Source: a virus
Length of the DNA stretch: 64,000 nucleotides
Direction: 5' to 3' (one strand)
Virus record (IMG/VR): IMGVR_UViG_3300021338_000003
Coordinates: 186,001-250,000 of that record
A program made the position numbers and the translations under genes. The notes under the pieces were generated by a model. The model did not search any database, was not told where the DNA came from, and was given only the letters and a program-made list of their open reading frames with translations. Numbering within the stretch: the stretch's first letter is position 1; each line of letters begins with the position of its first letter. Below are positions 8,832 to 17,672 of the stretch, piece after piece.

Positions 8832-9589
8832 ACAGAAGAGTTGAAGTCGAAGTTGAGGGTAAGACTCGCAGGTATATCTTGCACATCCCTGAACAATATC
8901 GAGCGAACCGTACTCTGCCCCTGATCATCGGATTTCATGGGGGAGGGGGGTCTGGAAAAATCTTCTCGAAGAAGTGGGTCAAGGCCCGAGATCGGGGCTT
9001 CCTGATGGCTTTTCCTTCGGCTGACTTGAATGGGGCCCGCAACTGGGTGGTTCCCAGTGATTCGCCGGACCCAGAGGTAGAAGACCGTTATCAGGACATC
9101 AAGTTTGTTCTAGGAATGATAGACGAAATCCGAAAGGAATTCAGTGTAGGGAAGGTGTTTGCCGCCGGATTTTCTTCTGGCGGCAAAATGACATGGGGTC
9201 TGTCCTTCCATGCCACCGAGCACTTTGATGGGTTTGCTATAGCTGGCAGTCTTATCAACAAACGTGCGGTGGCAACTGTCCCAAACAATTCTAAGCCCGT
9301 ATTTTTCACATCTGGTACGTACGACTCACATAATTATGTAATCAAGACCACCTTCAACCAGACTGTCCGCAAAATTATCTCGGATCGGTTCATGCAGAAT
9401 GAGATCCCCGAAAGGACTATCATTCCGAACACTGGCCGTTCAAACAATAGCCCCTCCACTTTTGTGAGAGAGGCTAGATACTCTCGGGCTCTTATTCACC
9501 AGCGGGTTAGGGGCACGCATGAATGGCCTACCGAAAACGAATACAATGCTACTTTGATTTCGTTCAATTTCTTTTCCAGTCTGCTCTGA
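8828..9589 (+). CDS. Alpha/beta-hydrolase, PHB depolymerase / LpqC-type esterase-like
   Basis: 253 residues, ATG at 8828 overlapping the previous stop (ATGA) with GGAGAAGGGTC upstream. Oxyanion strand and loop LPLIIGFHGGGGSG at residues 30-43; nucleophile elbow G114-F-S116-S-G118; putative acid D166 in the TSGTYDS segment; putative base H231 in GTHEW. This order and the wording HGGGGSG / GFSSGGKM match the polyhydroxybutyrate-depolymerase and feruloyl-esterase group of serine hydrolases. No signal peptide is present, so it acts in the cytoplasm, in the virion, or after lysis. Its place between the putative small and the large terminase is unusual. Substrate unknown; a cell-envelope esterase analogous in role to LysB is one possibility. 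Confidence 0.75.
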   Translation: MNRRVEVEVEGKTRRYILHIPEQYRANRTLPLIIGFHGGGGSGKIFSKKWVKARDRGFLMAFPSADLNGARNWVVPSDSPDPEVEDRYQDIKFVLGMIDEIRKEFSVGKVFAAGFSSGGKMTWGLSFHATEHFDGFAIAGSLINKRAVATVPNNSKPVFFTSGTYDSHNYVIKTTFNQTVRKIISDRFMQNEIPERTIIPNTGRSNNSPSTFVREARYSRALIHQRVRGTHEWPTENEYNATLISFNFFSSLL

Positions 9590-9598
9590 GGTATCGAC

Positions 9599-12500
9599 TT
9601 GCTATCTCCCTCAGCCCTCAGTATGTCCGAAGATGATTTCCTTATGCGGATGTTCTACCATGTAGAACCCGAGGACTTGGAGAAGCTCTACCTTTGGGCT
9701 GGAGGAGACACAAGAAAACTTCGAGAGTTCTTGCAGATCGAGCTGTCAAGCAAGGAACTTGCCCGACGTCTGTATGAATCAGGCGTACAACTCATGCCCG
9801 AAGACCTCAAGAGAGCCAGGGTGGAGAGCCAAGAAGCCGTTCATAAGGCTGTAGCCAAATTCAGTTTGGGGGATGACTTTGACCCCGGTGAACTCATGAG
9901 AGAAGCGGCCGAGAAGAAACTCGACCCCTCGGTGTTTGCCGATATGGATTTTCGGGAAATCCCCAAAGCCAAAAACATCATTGACTGGATTACCAATAGG
10001 CAATTCCTCGATGCAGCGCCATTTCCCCGCCAGGTGCAATTCCTGCTGGCTCTATTTGAGGAGTGGTGCTTCTACTGCTCGGACGCCGAATTCGTCAAAG
10101 ATATCCATCTCTCCCCTTATATCGGTGAGGACGGAGAACATCGCCGGGCTTGGACCCTAGATGAAATCCTTGAGCGGGTACAACTCACCGAGCATGGTGT
10201 ATGCCCCAAATGCCACGCTACGTATCACCAGACGCTGGCTGACCCGGATGCACCTCACTGCGCCCCTAATGACTTTGCCCTCTGCTTGGGTCAGCGGTGT
10301 GTGGGCGCCAATACCATCGTCCCCACCAACCAGGGGTTGTCTCCTATATCCCGTTTGGTCCCCCGGAGAGAACCTGATACCTTCTACCCCACCCCTGGAC
10401 TGGAAGTGGCTAGTGGTGAGGGTGGGTCCTTGTCAGCGGAATCCTCCTATTATTCAGGGGTCCGGTCGGCCATCCAAATCGAAGCCGAGTGTGGATTTTC
10501 TCTTGAGGCCAGCTTGATTCATCCCGTCCTTGTATTGAGGGATGACAAACAGGTGTGGGTGAAAGCTTCGGATCTCAATGTAGGGGATGCCCTAGTGGTA
10601 TACCTTGGAGACAATGTCTGGGGAGACAAGGCGGAAATTTCCAACCAGGAAGCCTATGAAATGGGGGCCAAAGTGGCCCGGGACCCTACGTATTGGGGCA
10701 AGAGAGAAGAAACCATTTTCCAACATAGGCCGTCAGTTGTGGAGGCTTTTCTCAGGGGTCTTCAGGTAACCAAGGTCAAGAATACTGCGGATTCCCCTTG
10801 GAGCCGAAACCAAAAGACCACTTCCGAACGCGTCATCTCTACACCCTGGGAGAGTCTGGCCAGGTACGTCCAAGCCGCATACATCAACATGGGTCGATTC
10901 CCCTTCGTGACTCGCAAGGATGGCAAGTTTGTTATCTATGCCGGAGAAACGGCCACTGAAGGAGAGTGGTTCGTACGAGTCACCTCCACTCGATTCATTG
11001 GTGACCGACATCTCTTTGACTTTCACGTCCCAGAGAAGCACCGGTTCGTAGGAAACGGGCTCATCAACCACAACTCGGGTAAATCCCGCGTCGCTGAGTT
11101 CATTTCCTCCTACCAAAATCATCGATTCCAGATGCTGGCCCCCACTCCCCAACGACACTTCGGGGAAGATCGCACCCAGCAATTCACGGCGATGTTCACG
11201 GCCCTAGACCTGGCCCAGTCCGCTGACACCCTCTGGGGCAATTACCACATCCGACTTCAAACCGCCCCCTGGTTCAAGAAGTATCATGAGTGGCTCGATT
11301 ACCATGGCAAAAAGATCGGTGTCGAAATGTATCGCATCAAGGATACATACCATTCCTGGGTACCCACCATTCTACAAGATCGGCTCAAGCCTCCATTCGC
11401 CAAAGCCATGCGTGGTCGTACCGGCTATATGATGGGTATTGATGAGATCGGCATGTTCGCCAAAGCAGAAAACTCGGTACGTGCCAATGCTGAAGAAGTG
11501 TTCACTGCCATGAACAACACTCTGTTCACTTTGCGCGAGGCATCCGATGCTCTGAACCGGAAGGCAATCCACACTCCTACAGCTCTCATGATTTGTGTAT
11601 CCAGTCCTTGGGAGCTTTTGGACAAAATCATGGGTCTCATTCGAGGTGCCAAGGATAACCCCCGTCGTGTGGCCTTCCACTTCCCTACTTGGGAGTGCGT
11701 GGCCCCTGATACCCTGGTTCTGACCCCTGAAGGTCCCCTACCGATTGGGAACATAGCCCAAGAGGAAGGACTTCGGCCAGAATACTCCCGAGTTCATCTT
11801 GGCAGCAAGAATTCCTTTGGCTCGATTTCTCATGCCTTTCGCAGCCCCAAGGAACGATACGTTCGGACCATCACTACCGAAAGTGGCAATAACCTCACCG
11901 CCAGCCTAGACCACCGAATCCTGTCCATTCAAGATGACGGACGTATCGAGTTCACCAAAATGATGGACCTCAACCCAGAAGACACGGTTCTCGTATCCTG
12001 GGAGGGGCTACCCGAGCCGCAGGAAAACAGCCCGGTACCTGGGTCCACCAAGAAGCTCATTCACAGGCTATATGTACGCCTCGGGGCCGAAAGAGACCCC
12101 ATGGCAAACCGGTTGCGGGGTCAGGCCACGGTATACGACATCCGTACTCACTTGGCTCACTTGGAGCGGTCCTACCCTACAGCCTTCCATCGCAACTCGG
12201 CCCAGGTGGAAGAACTCCGAGAGTATTTTGGTCCATACATCTTCACCAAGATCTTCTCCATCACCGAGGGCAAGTCTGTGGTATGTGATATCACGGTACC
12301 TGGAGACCACCAGTATTGGTCCAACGGATTCATCAGCCACAACTGCAATCCCAAGATCTTCCGAGATTCCAAGCAGGTCGTGACCGAGTATGCTGAAGAC
12401 CCGGTCAAAGCTGACCGAGATTGGGCTGCCATCCCGCCCCTGGCTGATAACCCGTTCCACCAGAACACGGCCGCGCTAGACCAAATCCTTGAAGACTGCC

Positions 12501-13510
12501 GGGCCAGAAAGCCCCTGTTCGTTCAGGGCATGAAGACCGGGCAGTCCCGGGCAGGGCAACACTATGTGTACGCTGTCCCCAATCAGCTGCAGTCAGACAG
12601 GTCTATTCCCCGAATGATGACCATTGATGCCGGGGAGGTCAACAACTCTTTCGCCCTGAGCATCTGGTCTGTTGCTCGGGCCAAGTCTCCTGATGTCATG
12701 GGTGCCAGGGAGGAGGACCTTGGGTATGAGGAGGAAGAGGATGAAGATGTTCGTCGCATCCTTGCACTTCGGGATGAATACGAGGAGGAGGAAACCCAAA
12801 GCGAAGGCTCTAAGGGTATGTCCGACTACCTCAACCTTGATGGTATCATCGAGGTCATCCCTTTCAAAGACCAGGCTGGTAACCACCACAAGGTCAATTT
12901 TAAGAAGATGTACGACCTCTGCCTATTGCCCCTGGTGAGAAGCCTCAATGTCAAGCTTCTAGTGGCCGACCGGTGGAACATGGCCTCTATCTTTGATGGT
13001 CTGAGAGACGAGGGGGTTGATTGTCACCACTTCACCCTGAAGTGGAAGGACTTCATCGATTTTAAGCAAAAGCTTTCCTCCCGAGAGGTACAATTGCTTG
13101 GGTTGGAGAAGCCATATGAGTCTATCTTCGACGATTATGAACGGGCCATCTTCAACGCCCCCAACCTCCACCTTGTGGTGCAAACCAAGACCGTGCGACG
13201 CACTGGCCGTCAAGTAGTGAAGCCAAAGGGCGGAACCGACGACCTCTACCGCACCATGGTTCTGGCCCATCGCTTTGCTATGAATGACGACCCCAAGGAC
13301 CAAGCCTGTGACCCGAAGGGCGACCCCTATCTGGAAGTCCTGATGAGATATGGCCCCGGTGTGCATCCCCTGAATGCACACCGACCTGGAATCGGTGTAG
13401 TCCGTTTGCGGTCGAGCGGCCGTCCAATAGTCGGAAATAGCCAGGTCCAAGGTGTAGGTGGATTCCACTCGCGTACGCTTTCGGGACGCGCAAGAAAGAA
13501 GCGGAGATAG
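9599..13510 (+). CDS. terL: Terminase large subunit with two inteins
   Basis: 1303 residues in the precursor, 828 after removal of inteins at residues 234-492 and 700-915. TTG at 9599 is preferred because GAGG lies 7 bp before it, whereas the in-frame ATG at 9623 has no ribosome site. The ATP-powered motor cuts and packages DNA into proheads. The Walker A motif, GQR-SGKS, is restored only when intein 1 is excised; Walker B is MMGIDE with D615-E616; the RNase-H-like nuclease shows D1010 (MTIDAGE), VADRW and a final GGTDDLYRT acidic motif. A zinc-like CPKC...C pair lies just before intein 1. Followed by a zinc-ribbon gene and the portal. Confidence 0.93.
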   Translation: MLSPSALSMSEDDFLMRMFYHVEPEDLEKLYLWAGGDTRKLREFLQIELSSKELARRLYESGVQLMPEDLKRARVESQEAVHKAVAKFSLGDDFDPGELMREAAEKKLDPSVFADMDFREIPKAKNIIDWITNRQFLDAAPFPRQVQFLLALFEEWCFYCSDAEFVKDIHLSPYIGEDGEHRRAWTLDEILERVQLTEHGVCPKCHATYHQTLADPDAPHCAPNDFALCLGQRCVGANTIVPTNQGLSPISRLVPRREPDTFYPTPGLEVASGEGGSLSAESSYYSGVRSAIQIEAECGFSLEASLIHPVLVLRDDKQVWVKASDLNVGDALVVYLGDNVWGDKAEISNQEAYEMGAKVARDPTYWGKREETIFQHRPSVVEAFLRGLQVTKVKNTADSPWSRNQKTTSERVISTPWESLARYVQAAYINMGRFPFVTRKDGKFVIYAGETATEGEWFVRVTSTRFIGDRHLFDFHVPEKHRFVGNGLINHNSGKSRVAEFISSYQNHRFQMLAPTPQRHFGEDRTQQFTAMFTALDLAQSADTLWGNYHIRLQTAPWFKKYHEWLDYHGKKIGVEMYRIKDTYHSWVPTILQDRLKPPFAKAMRGRTGYMMGIDEIGMFAKAENSVRANAEEVFTAMNNTLFTLREASDALNRKAIHTPTALMICVSSPWELLDKIMGLIRGAKDNPRRVAFHFPTWECVAPDTLVLTPEGPLPIGNIAQEEGLRPEYSRVHLGSKNSFGSISHAFRSPKERYVRTITTESGNNLTASLDHRILSIQDDGRIEFTKMMDLNPEDTVLVSWEGLPEPQENSPVPGSTKKLIHRLYVRLGAERDPMANRLRGQATVYDIRTHLAHLERSYPTAFHRNSAQVEELREYFGPYIFTKIFSITEGKSVVCDITVPGDHQYWSNGFISHNCNPKIFRDSKQVVTEYAEDPVKADRDWAAIPPLADNPFHQNTAALDQILEDCRARKPLFVQGMKTGQSRAGQHYVYAVPNQLQSDRSIPRMMTIDAGEVNNSFALSIWSVARAKSPDVMGAREEDLGYEEEEDEDVRRILALRDEYEEEETQSEGSKGMSDYLNLDGIIEVIPFKDQAGNHHKVNFKKMYDLCLLPLVRSLNVKLLVADRWNMASIFDGLRDEGVDCHHFTLKWKDFIDFKQKLSSREVQLLGLEKPYESIFDDYERAIFNAPNLHLVVQTKTVRRTGRQVVKPKGGTDDLYRTMVLAHRFAMNDDPKDQACDPKGDPYLEVLMRYGPGVHPLNAHRPGIGVVRLRSSGRPIVGNSQVQGVGGFHSRTLSGRARKKRR
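10298..11074 (+). other. Intein 1 in TerL, inserted in Walker A
   Basis: 259 residues (234-492 of the precursor). It begins with Cys (CVGANTIVPT) and ends with NGLINHN followed by extein Ser, the standard block A and block G pattern. Block B-like segment is ASLIHPVLV. Two segments, EAYEMGAKVARDP and VEAFLRGLQVTK, look like the decayed halves of a LAGLIDADG homing endonuclease, but the acidic catalytic residues are not retained. Flanking exteins join as GQR/SGKS, so splicing rebuilds the P-loop. Boundaries are read directly from the sequence; splicing activity is inferred from intact Cys1, penultimate His, terminal Asn and Ser+1. Confidence 0.9.
11696..12343 (+). other. Intein 2 in TerL (mini-intein)
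   Basis: 216 residues (700-915). It starts with Cys (CVAPDTLVLTPEG), has the block B-like TASLDHRIL with the TxxH arrangement, block F-like VVCDITVPGDHQY, and ends SNGFISHN followed by extein Cys. There is no room for a homing endonuclease. Exteins join as FPTWE/CNPKIF, a conserved stretch between the ATPase centre and the nuclease domain. Motifs for Cys1, His-Asn and Cys+1 are intact. Confidence 0.9.
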
Positions 13511-13512
13511 AA

Positions 13513-13800
13513 ATGGCCAGGAGAAAAACGGATAGGCTTTCTGCTCTAGAACGAGCCGGCTTTCGGACTGGTGAGGCTCGCAAAAACTCCTATGACCAAC
13601 TTGTAGAGGCATCCCACAAGAATCGGATCGAGGCTTTTGTCTATACTCATCCCTCTGGAACTTCCCGGGAGTCTACCGAGGCTGCCCACAGTTGCCCCCG
13701 TTGCGGTAAGGACATGAATTGGGTTCGCCTGGCCTCCGAAGAGAAGGCTGGATATTGTGTTCCCTGCCGCTACACTCTTCCGGTGCCCCAGGACGACTGA
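13513..13800 (+). CDS. Small zinc-ribbon protein
   Basis: 95 residues, ATG at 13513 after GGAGATAGAA, 2 bp behind TerL. The N-terminus is basic; the C-terminus has CPRCGK and about 20 residues later YCVPC, a four-cysteine zinc ribbon. Its position between terminase and portal suggests a packaging or connector accessory, or a co-transcribed regulator. Stop and portal start overlap by one base (TGATG). Confidence 0.7.
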   Translation: MARRKTDRLSALERAGFRTGEARKNSYDQLVEASHKNRIEAFVYTHPSGTSRESTEAAHSCPRCGKDMNWVRLASEEKAGYCVPCRYTLPVPQDD

Positions 13801-15851
13801 TGTTCAAGACATTCTCGAATGACAAAAGGTCTGTGTTTGGGTCCGGAACCCCTGCACACGCCATCCGCAAGTCCAAGGGGGCAGCAGCTGTCACCGCCGG
13901 CAATATTCGTCGGTCCAAAAACAGTGAAAGGGACTTCATCAACAAGGTGGTTACTGCCCAATCCGACTTCGGGCTGGACCGATACAACCCGGTGCACGAT
14001 GACCTTGAGGAAGGATCGGTTGTTGAGAACTGGGTCCCAAAGGACCTCCCCAGTCTCAATCGGCTGATGCGCCGCATCTATCGTCGAGACGATGTCGGCG
14101 GCCCAATGGTCGACATCTATCAGGAAATGGCATGGTCAGACTACGATCTGACCGGCATGGAAGACGAGGCCATGTACGAGCCATATGCTCAGTCCCTGGC
14201 CAACCTCAACCCTATGGACTGGATGCCTGATATTTCAAATACCGTCTTGGTGGACGGTCGCGGTATCTATGGTCTCCTGTTCGATGAGGCTGAGGGGGTA
14301 TTCACAGGCTCTGTCCCTCATGATTCCTCCTTCTGTCGAATCACCCCTGTCCCTATCTTCGGGCAGGACCCCTTGGTTGACATCCAGGCCAGCCCGGTGT
14401 GGCGCAACTTCGCCACCAGCAACGACCCTCGTATGGCGGAGATGCGAAGCTCCCTGCCCCCGAACATTCTCAAAGTTCTTCGAGACAACACGGGATATAC
14501 CCCCCTTGATCCTCTGAGCACCGTCATTGTACGTCGGCAAGCTTCGGCTCATGACCACCTAGGAACCTCAATATACACCCGCCTCATCAACTTCATTGCC
14601 ATCCAGAAGGCTCTAATTGATACCACTGTCATAGCCCTTCGTCGGCGTGGCGCTGGCCTCCTGCATATCCAAGTTGGCAACGAGGTGTGGGAACCTACTG
14701 ATGACCAGTTGGACGCCATCGCCGCCATGTGGATGGGTGCCGAGGAGGACCCGGGCGGTGGTGTTGTGGTGACTCGCAACGGAATCCAAGCAGACCGAAG
14801 CCAAAGTGCTGTTGGTGACATCTGGAAATTCAGTGACGAATATCCCTTCCTATCCGAGGGGAAGATGCGGTCCTTGGGAATTTCCGATGCCTTTCTATCT
14901 GGGGATGCCACGTACAATAACATGGCCAACGCCCTGTCGGTCTTCATGGAGCGTCTGCGTGGTTTCCGCATGCGCATCACGAACAAGGTGCTAGTGCAGC
15001 GGGTGTTCCACACCCTGGCTCGGGTCCACGGATATATCAAGCCCGAAAAGAACTCCCCGCAGGGTCGCCGTCAAGCCTTCTTGATGCCTCTACGTCAGGC
15101 CCTCGAAGTCCCTGCTGACCGCCTCATTGTGCCTGACATCCATTGGCACAAGAGCCTTCAGCCTCAGGGTGATGAGGAGCTGATCCGTCTCCTTGAAACC
15201 CTGAAGGAGAACGGACTGCCGGTCACCAAGCAGCACTTCGCTGCTGCCGCCGGGTTCAACCTCAACAAAGCCATGGATATGCTTGAGGATGACATCAAGC
15301 AGGAAGAGGAAGTTCGGAAGTGGCGAGCTGAGATTGAAGGTGGTGACGAGGAAGGGATTTTTGGTCGGGTCCGTCTCGTACCCCACACCATCCAGCAAAT
15401 CAAGAAGCCTCGGGAACTCCGTGTTGCAGCCTCGAAGGCCCTGGAGGACCTCGGGTTCTTCCGGAACGGACCCTTCCTGGGACTATCTCTCCAGCGTGCC
15501 CAACGGGCCCTAGACCGGATGCTACCCGACCTGAAGAGGGATGGAGAACGGGCACCCTTGCGGACCATCATGGCCGATGTTGACCTGGAACGAGAGCAAC
15601 GCAATGTTATGCGCTACCTCTTGGTCCGACTAGGCTTCGCACCCTCCTACCAAATGAACGACCAGCGCCTCGAAAGAGTGGCTCGGGCTATTGCACAAGC
15701 GCTCCCGGCCCGTGAAGCCCACCAGGAGATTGAGCTTCTAGTGAAGGTCTGCGGGGGTAAGAAGGAGCATTACGCCGAGCGCGTAACACGTCTCCCTAAC
15801 GGTCCGAGTGGGGCTCATCTCCTCACGGGTTATGTTCCGCCAGGAATGTAA
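13800..15851 (+). CDS. Portal protein
   Basis: 683 residues from ATG 13800. The protein forms the dodecameric DNA entry channel at one capsid vertex. Evidence: location directly downstream of TerL, length in the usual range for myovirus-type portals, and a segment near residue 360 reading SDAFLSGDATYNNMANALSV, which matches the conserved portal element before the long wing and stem helices in gp20-like portals. The C-terminal third is helical and charged. No frameshift is seen. Confidence 0.85.
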   Translation: MFKTFSNDKRSVFGSGTPAHAIRKSKGAAAVTAGNIRRSKNSERDFINKVVTAQSDFGLDRYNPVHDDLEEGSVVENWVPKDLPSLNRLMRRIYRRDDVGGPMVDIYQEMAWSDYDLTGMEDEAMYEPYAQSLANLNPMDWMPDISNTVLVDGRGIYGLLFDEAEGVFTGSVPHDSSFCRITPVPIFGQDPLVDIQASPVWRNFATSNDPRMAEMRSSLPPNILKVLRDNTGYTPLDPLSTVIVRRQASAHDHLGTSIYTRLINFIAIQKALIDTTVIALRRRGAGLLHIQVGNEVWEPTDDQLDAIAAMWMGAEEDPGGGVVVTRNGIQADRSQSAVGDIWKFSDEYPFLSEGKMRSLGISDAFLSGDATYNNMANALSVFMERLRGFRMRITNKVLVQRVFHTLARVHGYIKPEKNSPQGRRQAFLMPLRQALEVPADRLIVPDIHWHKSLQPQGDEELIRLLETLKENGLPVTKQHFAAAAGFNLNKAMDMLEDDIKQEEEVRKWRAEIEGGDEEGIFGRVRLVPHTIQQIKKPRELRVAASKALEDLGFFRNGPFLGLSLQRAQRALDRMLPDLKRDGERAPLRTIMADVDLEREQRNVMRYLLVRLGFAPSYQMNDQRLERVARAIAQALPAREAHQEIELLVKVCGGKKEHYAERVTRLPNGPSGAHLLTGYVPPGM

Positions 15852-15860
15852 CAGGGTAGT

Positions 15861-16085
15861 ATGACCATTGGCCAACATCGCCAAGCCCTGGTGGACTTCA
15901 TGCTCCTCTGGGGCTTTGACGTATCAGAGACCAACATTCGCACCGACTACGATCGCTTCACAGGAAGGTGGGTGATTGTGTTCGAAAGTTTGGGCCAAGC
16001 AACCGAAGGTGACGACGTGGACGATGCTTTCGCCAGTGCAAAAGGTTTGGTCGAGGATCTTATCAGTATGAGGGTTGTTCACTAG
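15861..16085 (+). CDS. Hypothetical small protein
   Basis: 74 residues, ATG at 15861 with AGGGTAGT upstream, 9 bp after the portal stop. Mixed alpha/beta, acidic C-terminal half, no motif recognised. It closes the packaging operon: the next gene has its own promoter starting 3 bp beyond this stop. Confidence 0.6.
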   Translation: MTIGQHRQALVDFMLLWGFDVSETNIRTDYDRFTGRWVIVFESLGQATEGDDVDDAFASAKGLVEDLISMRVVH

Positions 16086-16087
16086 GC

Positions 16088-16116
16088 TTGCGTGTTTTGA
16101 TGTGCCGTGTTATAAT
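16088..16116 (+). promoter_or_regulatory. Promoter of the GTGCCATGT family
   Basis: TTGCGT (16088-16093), 17-bp spacer ending GTGCCGTGT, TATAAT (16111-16116). The extended -10 TG is present. It serves the gene at 16139 and probably the whole cassette to 18248. Confidence 0.85.
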
Positions 16117-16138
16117 ACTTGTACCAAGGGGGCACCAC

Positions 16139-16651
16139 ATGGCCACGAACAAGCACAGCGTCACCCTCGCCAGCGGCACCACCGAGACCCGCAACAGCAA
16201 GACCCGGGTGTACGGAGCCGCGATGCTCGTCACGGTCACAGAGCGCGTCTGGGAGGTCGAGATTGCTCGCTGTGAGAACAACATCACCAGGGCAAATAAG
16301 CAAATCGCCGAGTACCAGGTGGTGATCAACCGCTTCGACCAGGGATGCCCCACCAAGGAAGACACCAAGTGGGGATGGACCCGCGAGACGTGGCAGGGGT
16401 TCATCAATGGGTGTAATAAGCGCATCACTGCGAATGAGGCCATCCTGGCTGCCCTTCATGGCCGGGACGCCGAAAAGGTTCGTGACCTGGGCCTCAACTT
16501 CCCTGATGTAGGAGCCCAGGGCATCTGGTCCTGGCATCGTGACGAGGCCCTAGCCCAGAAGGCCGTGAACACCCATCACAACAGGCACAAGAGCAGCGTT
16601 GCCACCGTGATCAAGCTGGTCGACGGCCACGCCAACCTCCAGGAGAAGTGA
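16139..16651 (+). CDS. Hypothetical protein, first gene of a promoter-led cassette
   Basis: 170 residues from ATG 16139, preceded by AAGGGGGCACC. The protein is helical and polar with about three cysteines and several Trp, with no recognisable domain. Codons end mostly in C or G, more so than in the neighbouring structural genes. A strong promoter and small size suggest an early, host-directed or accessory function, but that is inference. Confidence 0.65.
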   Translation: MATNKHSVTLASGTTETRNSKTRVYGAAMLVTVTERVWEVEIARCENNITRANKQIAEYQVVINRFDQGCPTKEDTKWGWTRETWQGFINGCNKRITANEAILAALHGRDAEKVRDLGLNFPDVGAQGIWSWHRDEALAQKAVNTHHNRHKSSVATVIKLVDGHANLQEK

Positions 16652-16890
16652 TGAGCCGCCAATTTCCCAACAACGTCCATTGGGAGGCTGCCCTGGCCTC
16701 CCCCAATCCCATCATCGACCGAGGGTCGTTCTTCACCTGCGGTGACGCCCTTGTCAACTGGTCGAGCTTCGACGCCCACAAGGCCCAGCGGAAGCTCGAC
16801 CAGGCCGCTCGCCGCCACATCCGACAGCAGGAAGCGGCCAAGGGACCCTCGGTGTCCGAACGTCTGGGCCTGGGGGTGCATCGTGGGTAA
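16651..16890 (+). CDS. Hypothetical small protein
   Basis: 79 residues; ATG at 16651 shares its A with the preceding TGA and has AGGAGAAG upstream. Basic C-terminal half with many Arg, Lys and Gln. No family recognised. Part of the 16.1-18.2 kb cassette by overlap. Confidence 0.6.
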   Translation: MSRQFPNNVHWEAALASPNPIIDRGSFFTCGDALVNWSSFDAHKAQRKLDQAARRHIRQQEAAKGPSVSERLGLGVHRG

Positions 16891-17338
16891 GATCACGACC
16901 ACCCTACCCACCGAGGAGGGGCTGTACCTCTTCTCGGGTCTGCGGCGCGGTTGGCCCGAAGATATGCGAGATGCCCGAAAGTCCCGTTTCCGGGCCGAAA
17001 AAGTCCGCGTCTTCACCAATGGGGCCGGCAAGCTGATGTACGTTGGCCTGGACGTCTTCTACGAGCCCGAGAGTGCTATCGGGGCCTGGATGCGAATCGA
17101 TGAATGCGAGGCCCTGGAGGAGCAGGGGCAGGCCATCGTCGACTACATGACTGCCAAGGAAGCGATGGCCGTCTACATGGAGAAGGAATACCGCCCTCAG
17201 GATTGTACCCGAAACAGGTTCATCGACTTCATGGCCGCCACGTGGCAAAACTTCTACGTCTGGGATGAGGACAGACGTAAGAAGATCGCTGAAATAGCAG
17301 TCCGAGAGGGCTGGGCAAAGGAGGATACTGATGACTGA
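16883..17338 (+). CDS. Hypothetical protein
   Basis: 151 residues starting at GTG 16883, inside the end of the preceding gene, with GGGGGTG 6 bp upstream; no in-frame ATG is near the homologous-looking start of the domain. Mixed alpha/beta, Trp- and Glu-rich. Not recognised. Overlaps the following gene by 8 bp, so coupling is likely. Confidence 0.55.
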   Translation: MGKITTTLPTEEGLYLFSGLRRGWPEDMRDARKSRFRAEKVRVFTNGAGKLMYVGLDVFYEPESAIGAWMRIDECEALEEQGQAIVDYMTAKEAMAVYMEKEYRPQDCTRNRFIDFMAATWQNFYVWDEDRRKKIAEIAVREGWAKEDTDD

Positions 17339-17663
17339 CAAGCAGGACCGGCTGCAGAGACAGAAGGAGCAGAAGGAGAACGTGGAAGCCTTCCGTTTGG
17401 ACCATCCCCAAATGGAGGCATATAAGGATGCCTCTAGTATCCGAGTTTTCATGTTTGACTTGTACCGGGCGGATGGTGTCCATAAGGAGATGATCGGATA
17501 TCCTGTAGCGTATGTCAATGTTTCTACTCAACAGGGGCGATTTCTTCATATTGTTACAAGAAGCAACATCGGAGAATGGCATCGACATACCATCACCATG
17601 CTATCCGGAGATAGCATGTACACCAAGTGTCACCCGGGTAGCCCGCTCATCCGCTTCGACTAG
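17331..17663 (+). CDS. Hypothetical protein
   Basis: 110 residues, ATG at 17331 after AAAGGAGGATACTG. A Lys/Gln/Glu-rich helix (residues 1-30) precedes a beta-rich domain. AT content is higher than in its neighbours, hinting at a separate origin. Function unknown. Confidence 0.6.
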   Translation: MTDKQDRLQRQKEQKENVEAFRLDHPQMEAYKDASSIRVFMFDLYRADGVHKEMIGYPVAYVNVSTQQGRFLHIVTRSNIGEWHRHTITMLSGDSMYTKCHPGSPLIRFD

Positions 17664-17672
17664 AAGGAACCC

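Noticed and set aside
10298-11074. Intein 1 as an active homing endonuclease
   Set aside because: The LAGLIDADG-like segments have lost the acidic residues and the intein is short (259 residues) for a full endonuclease.
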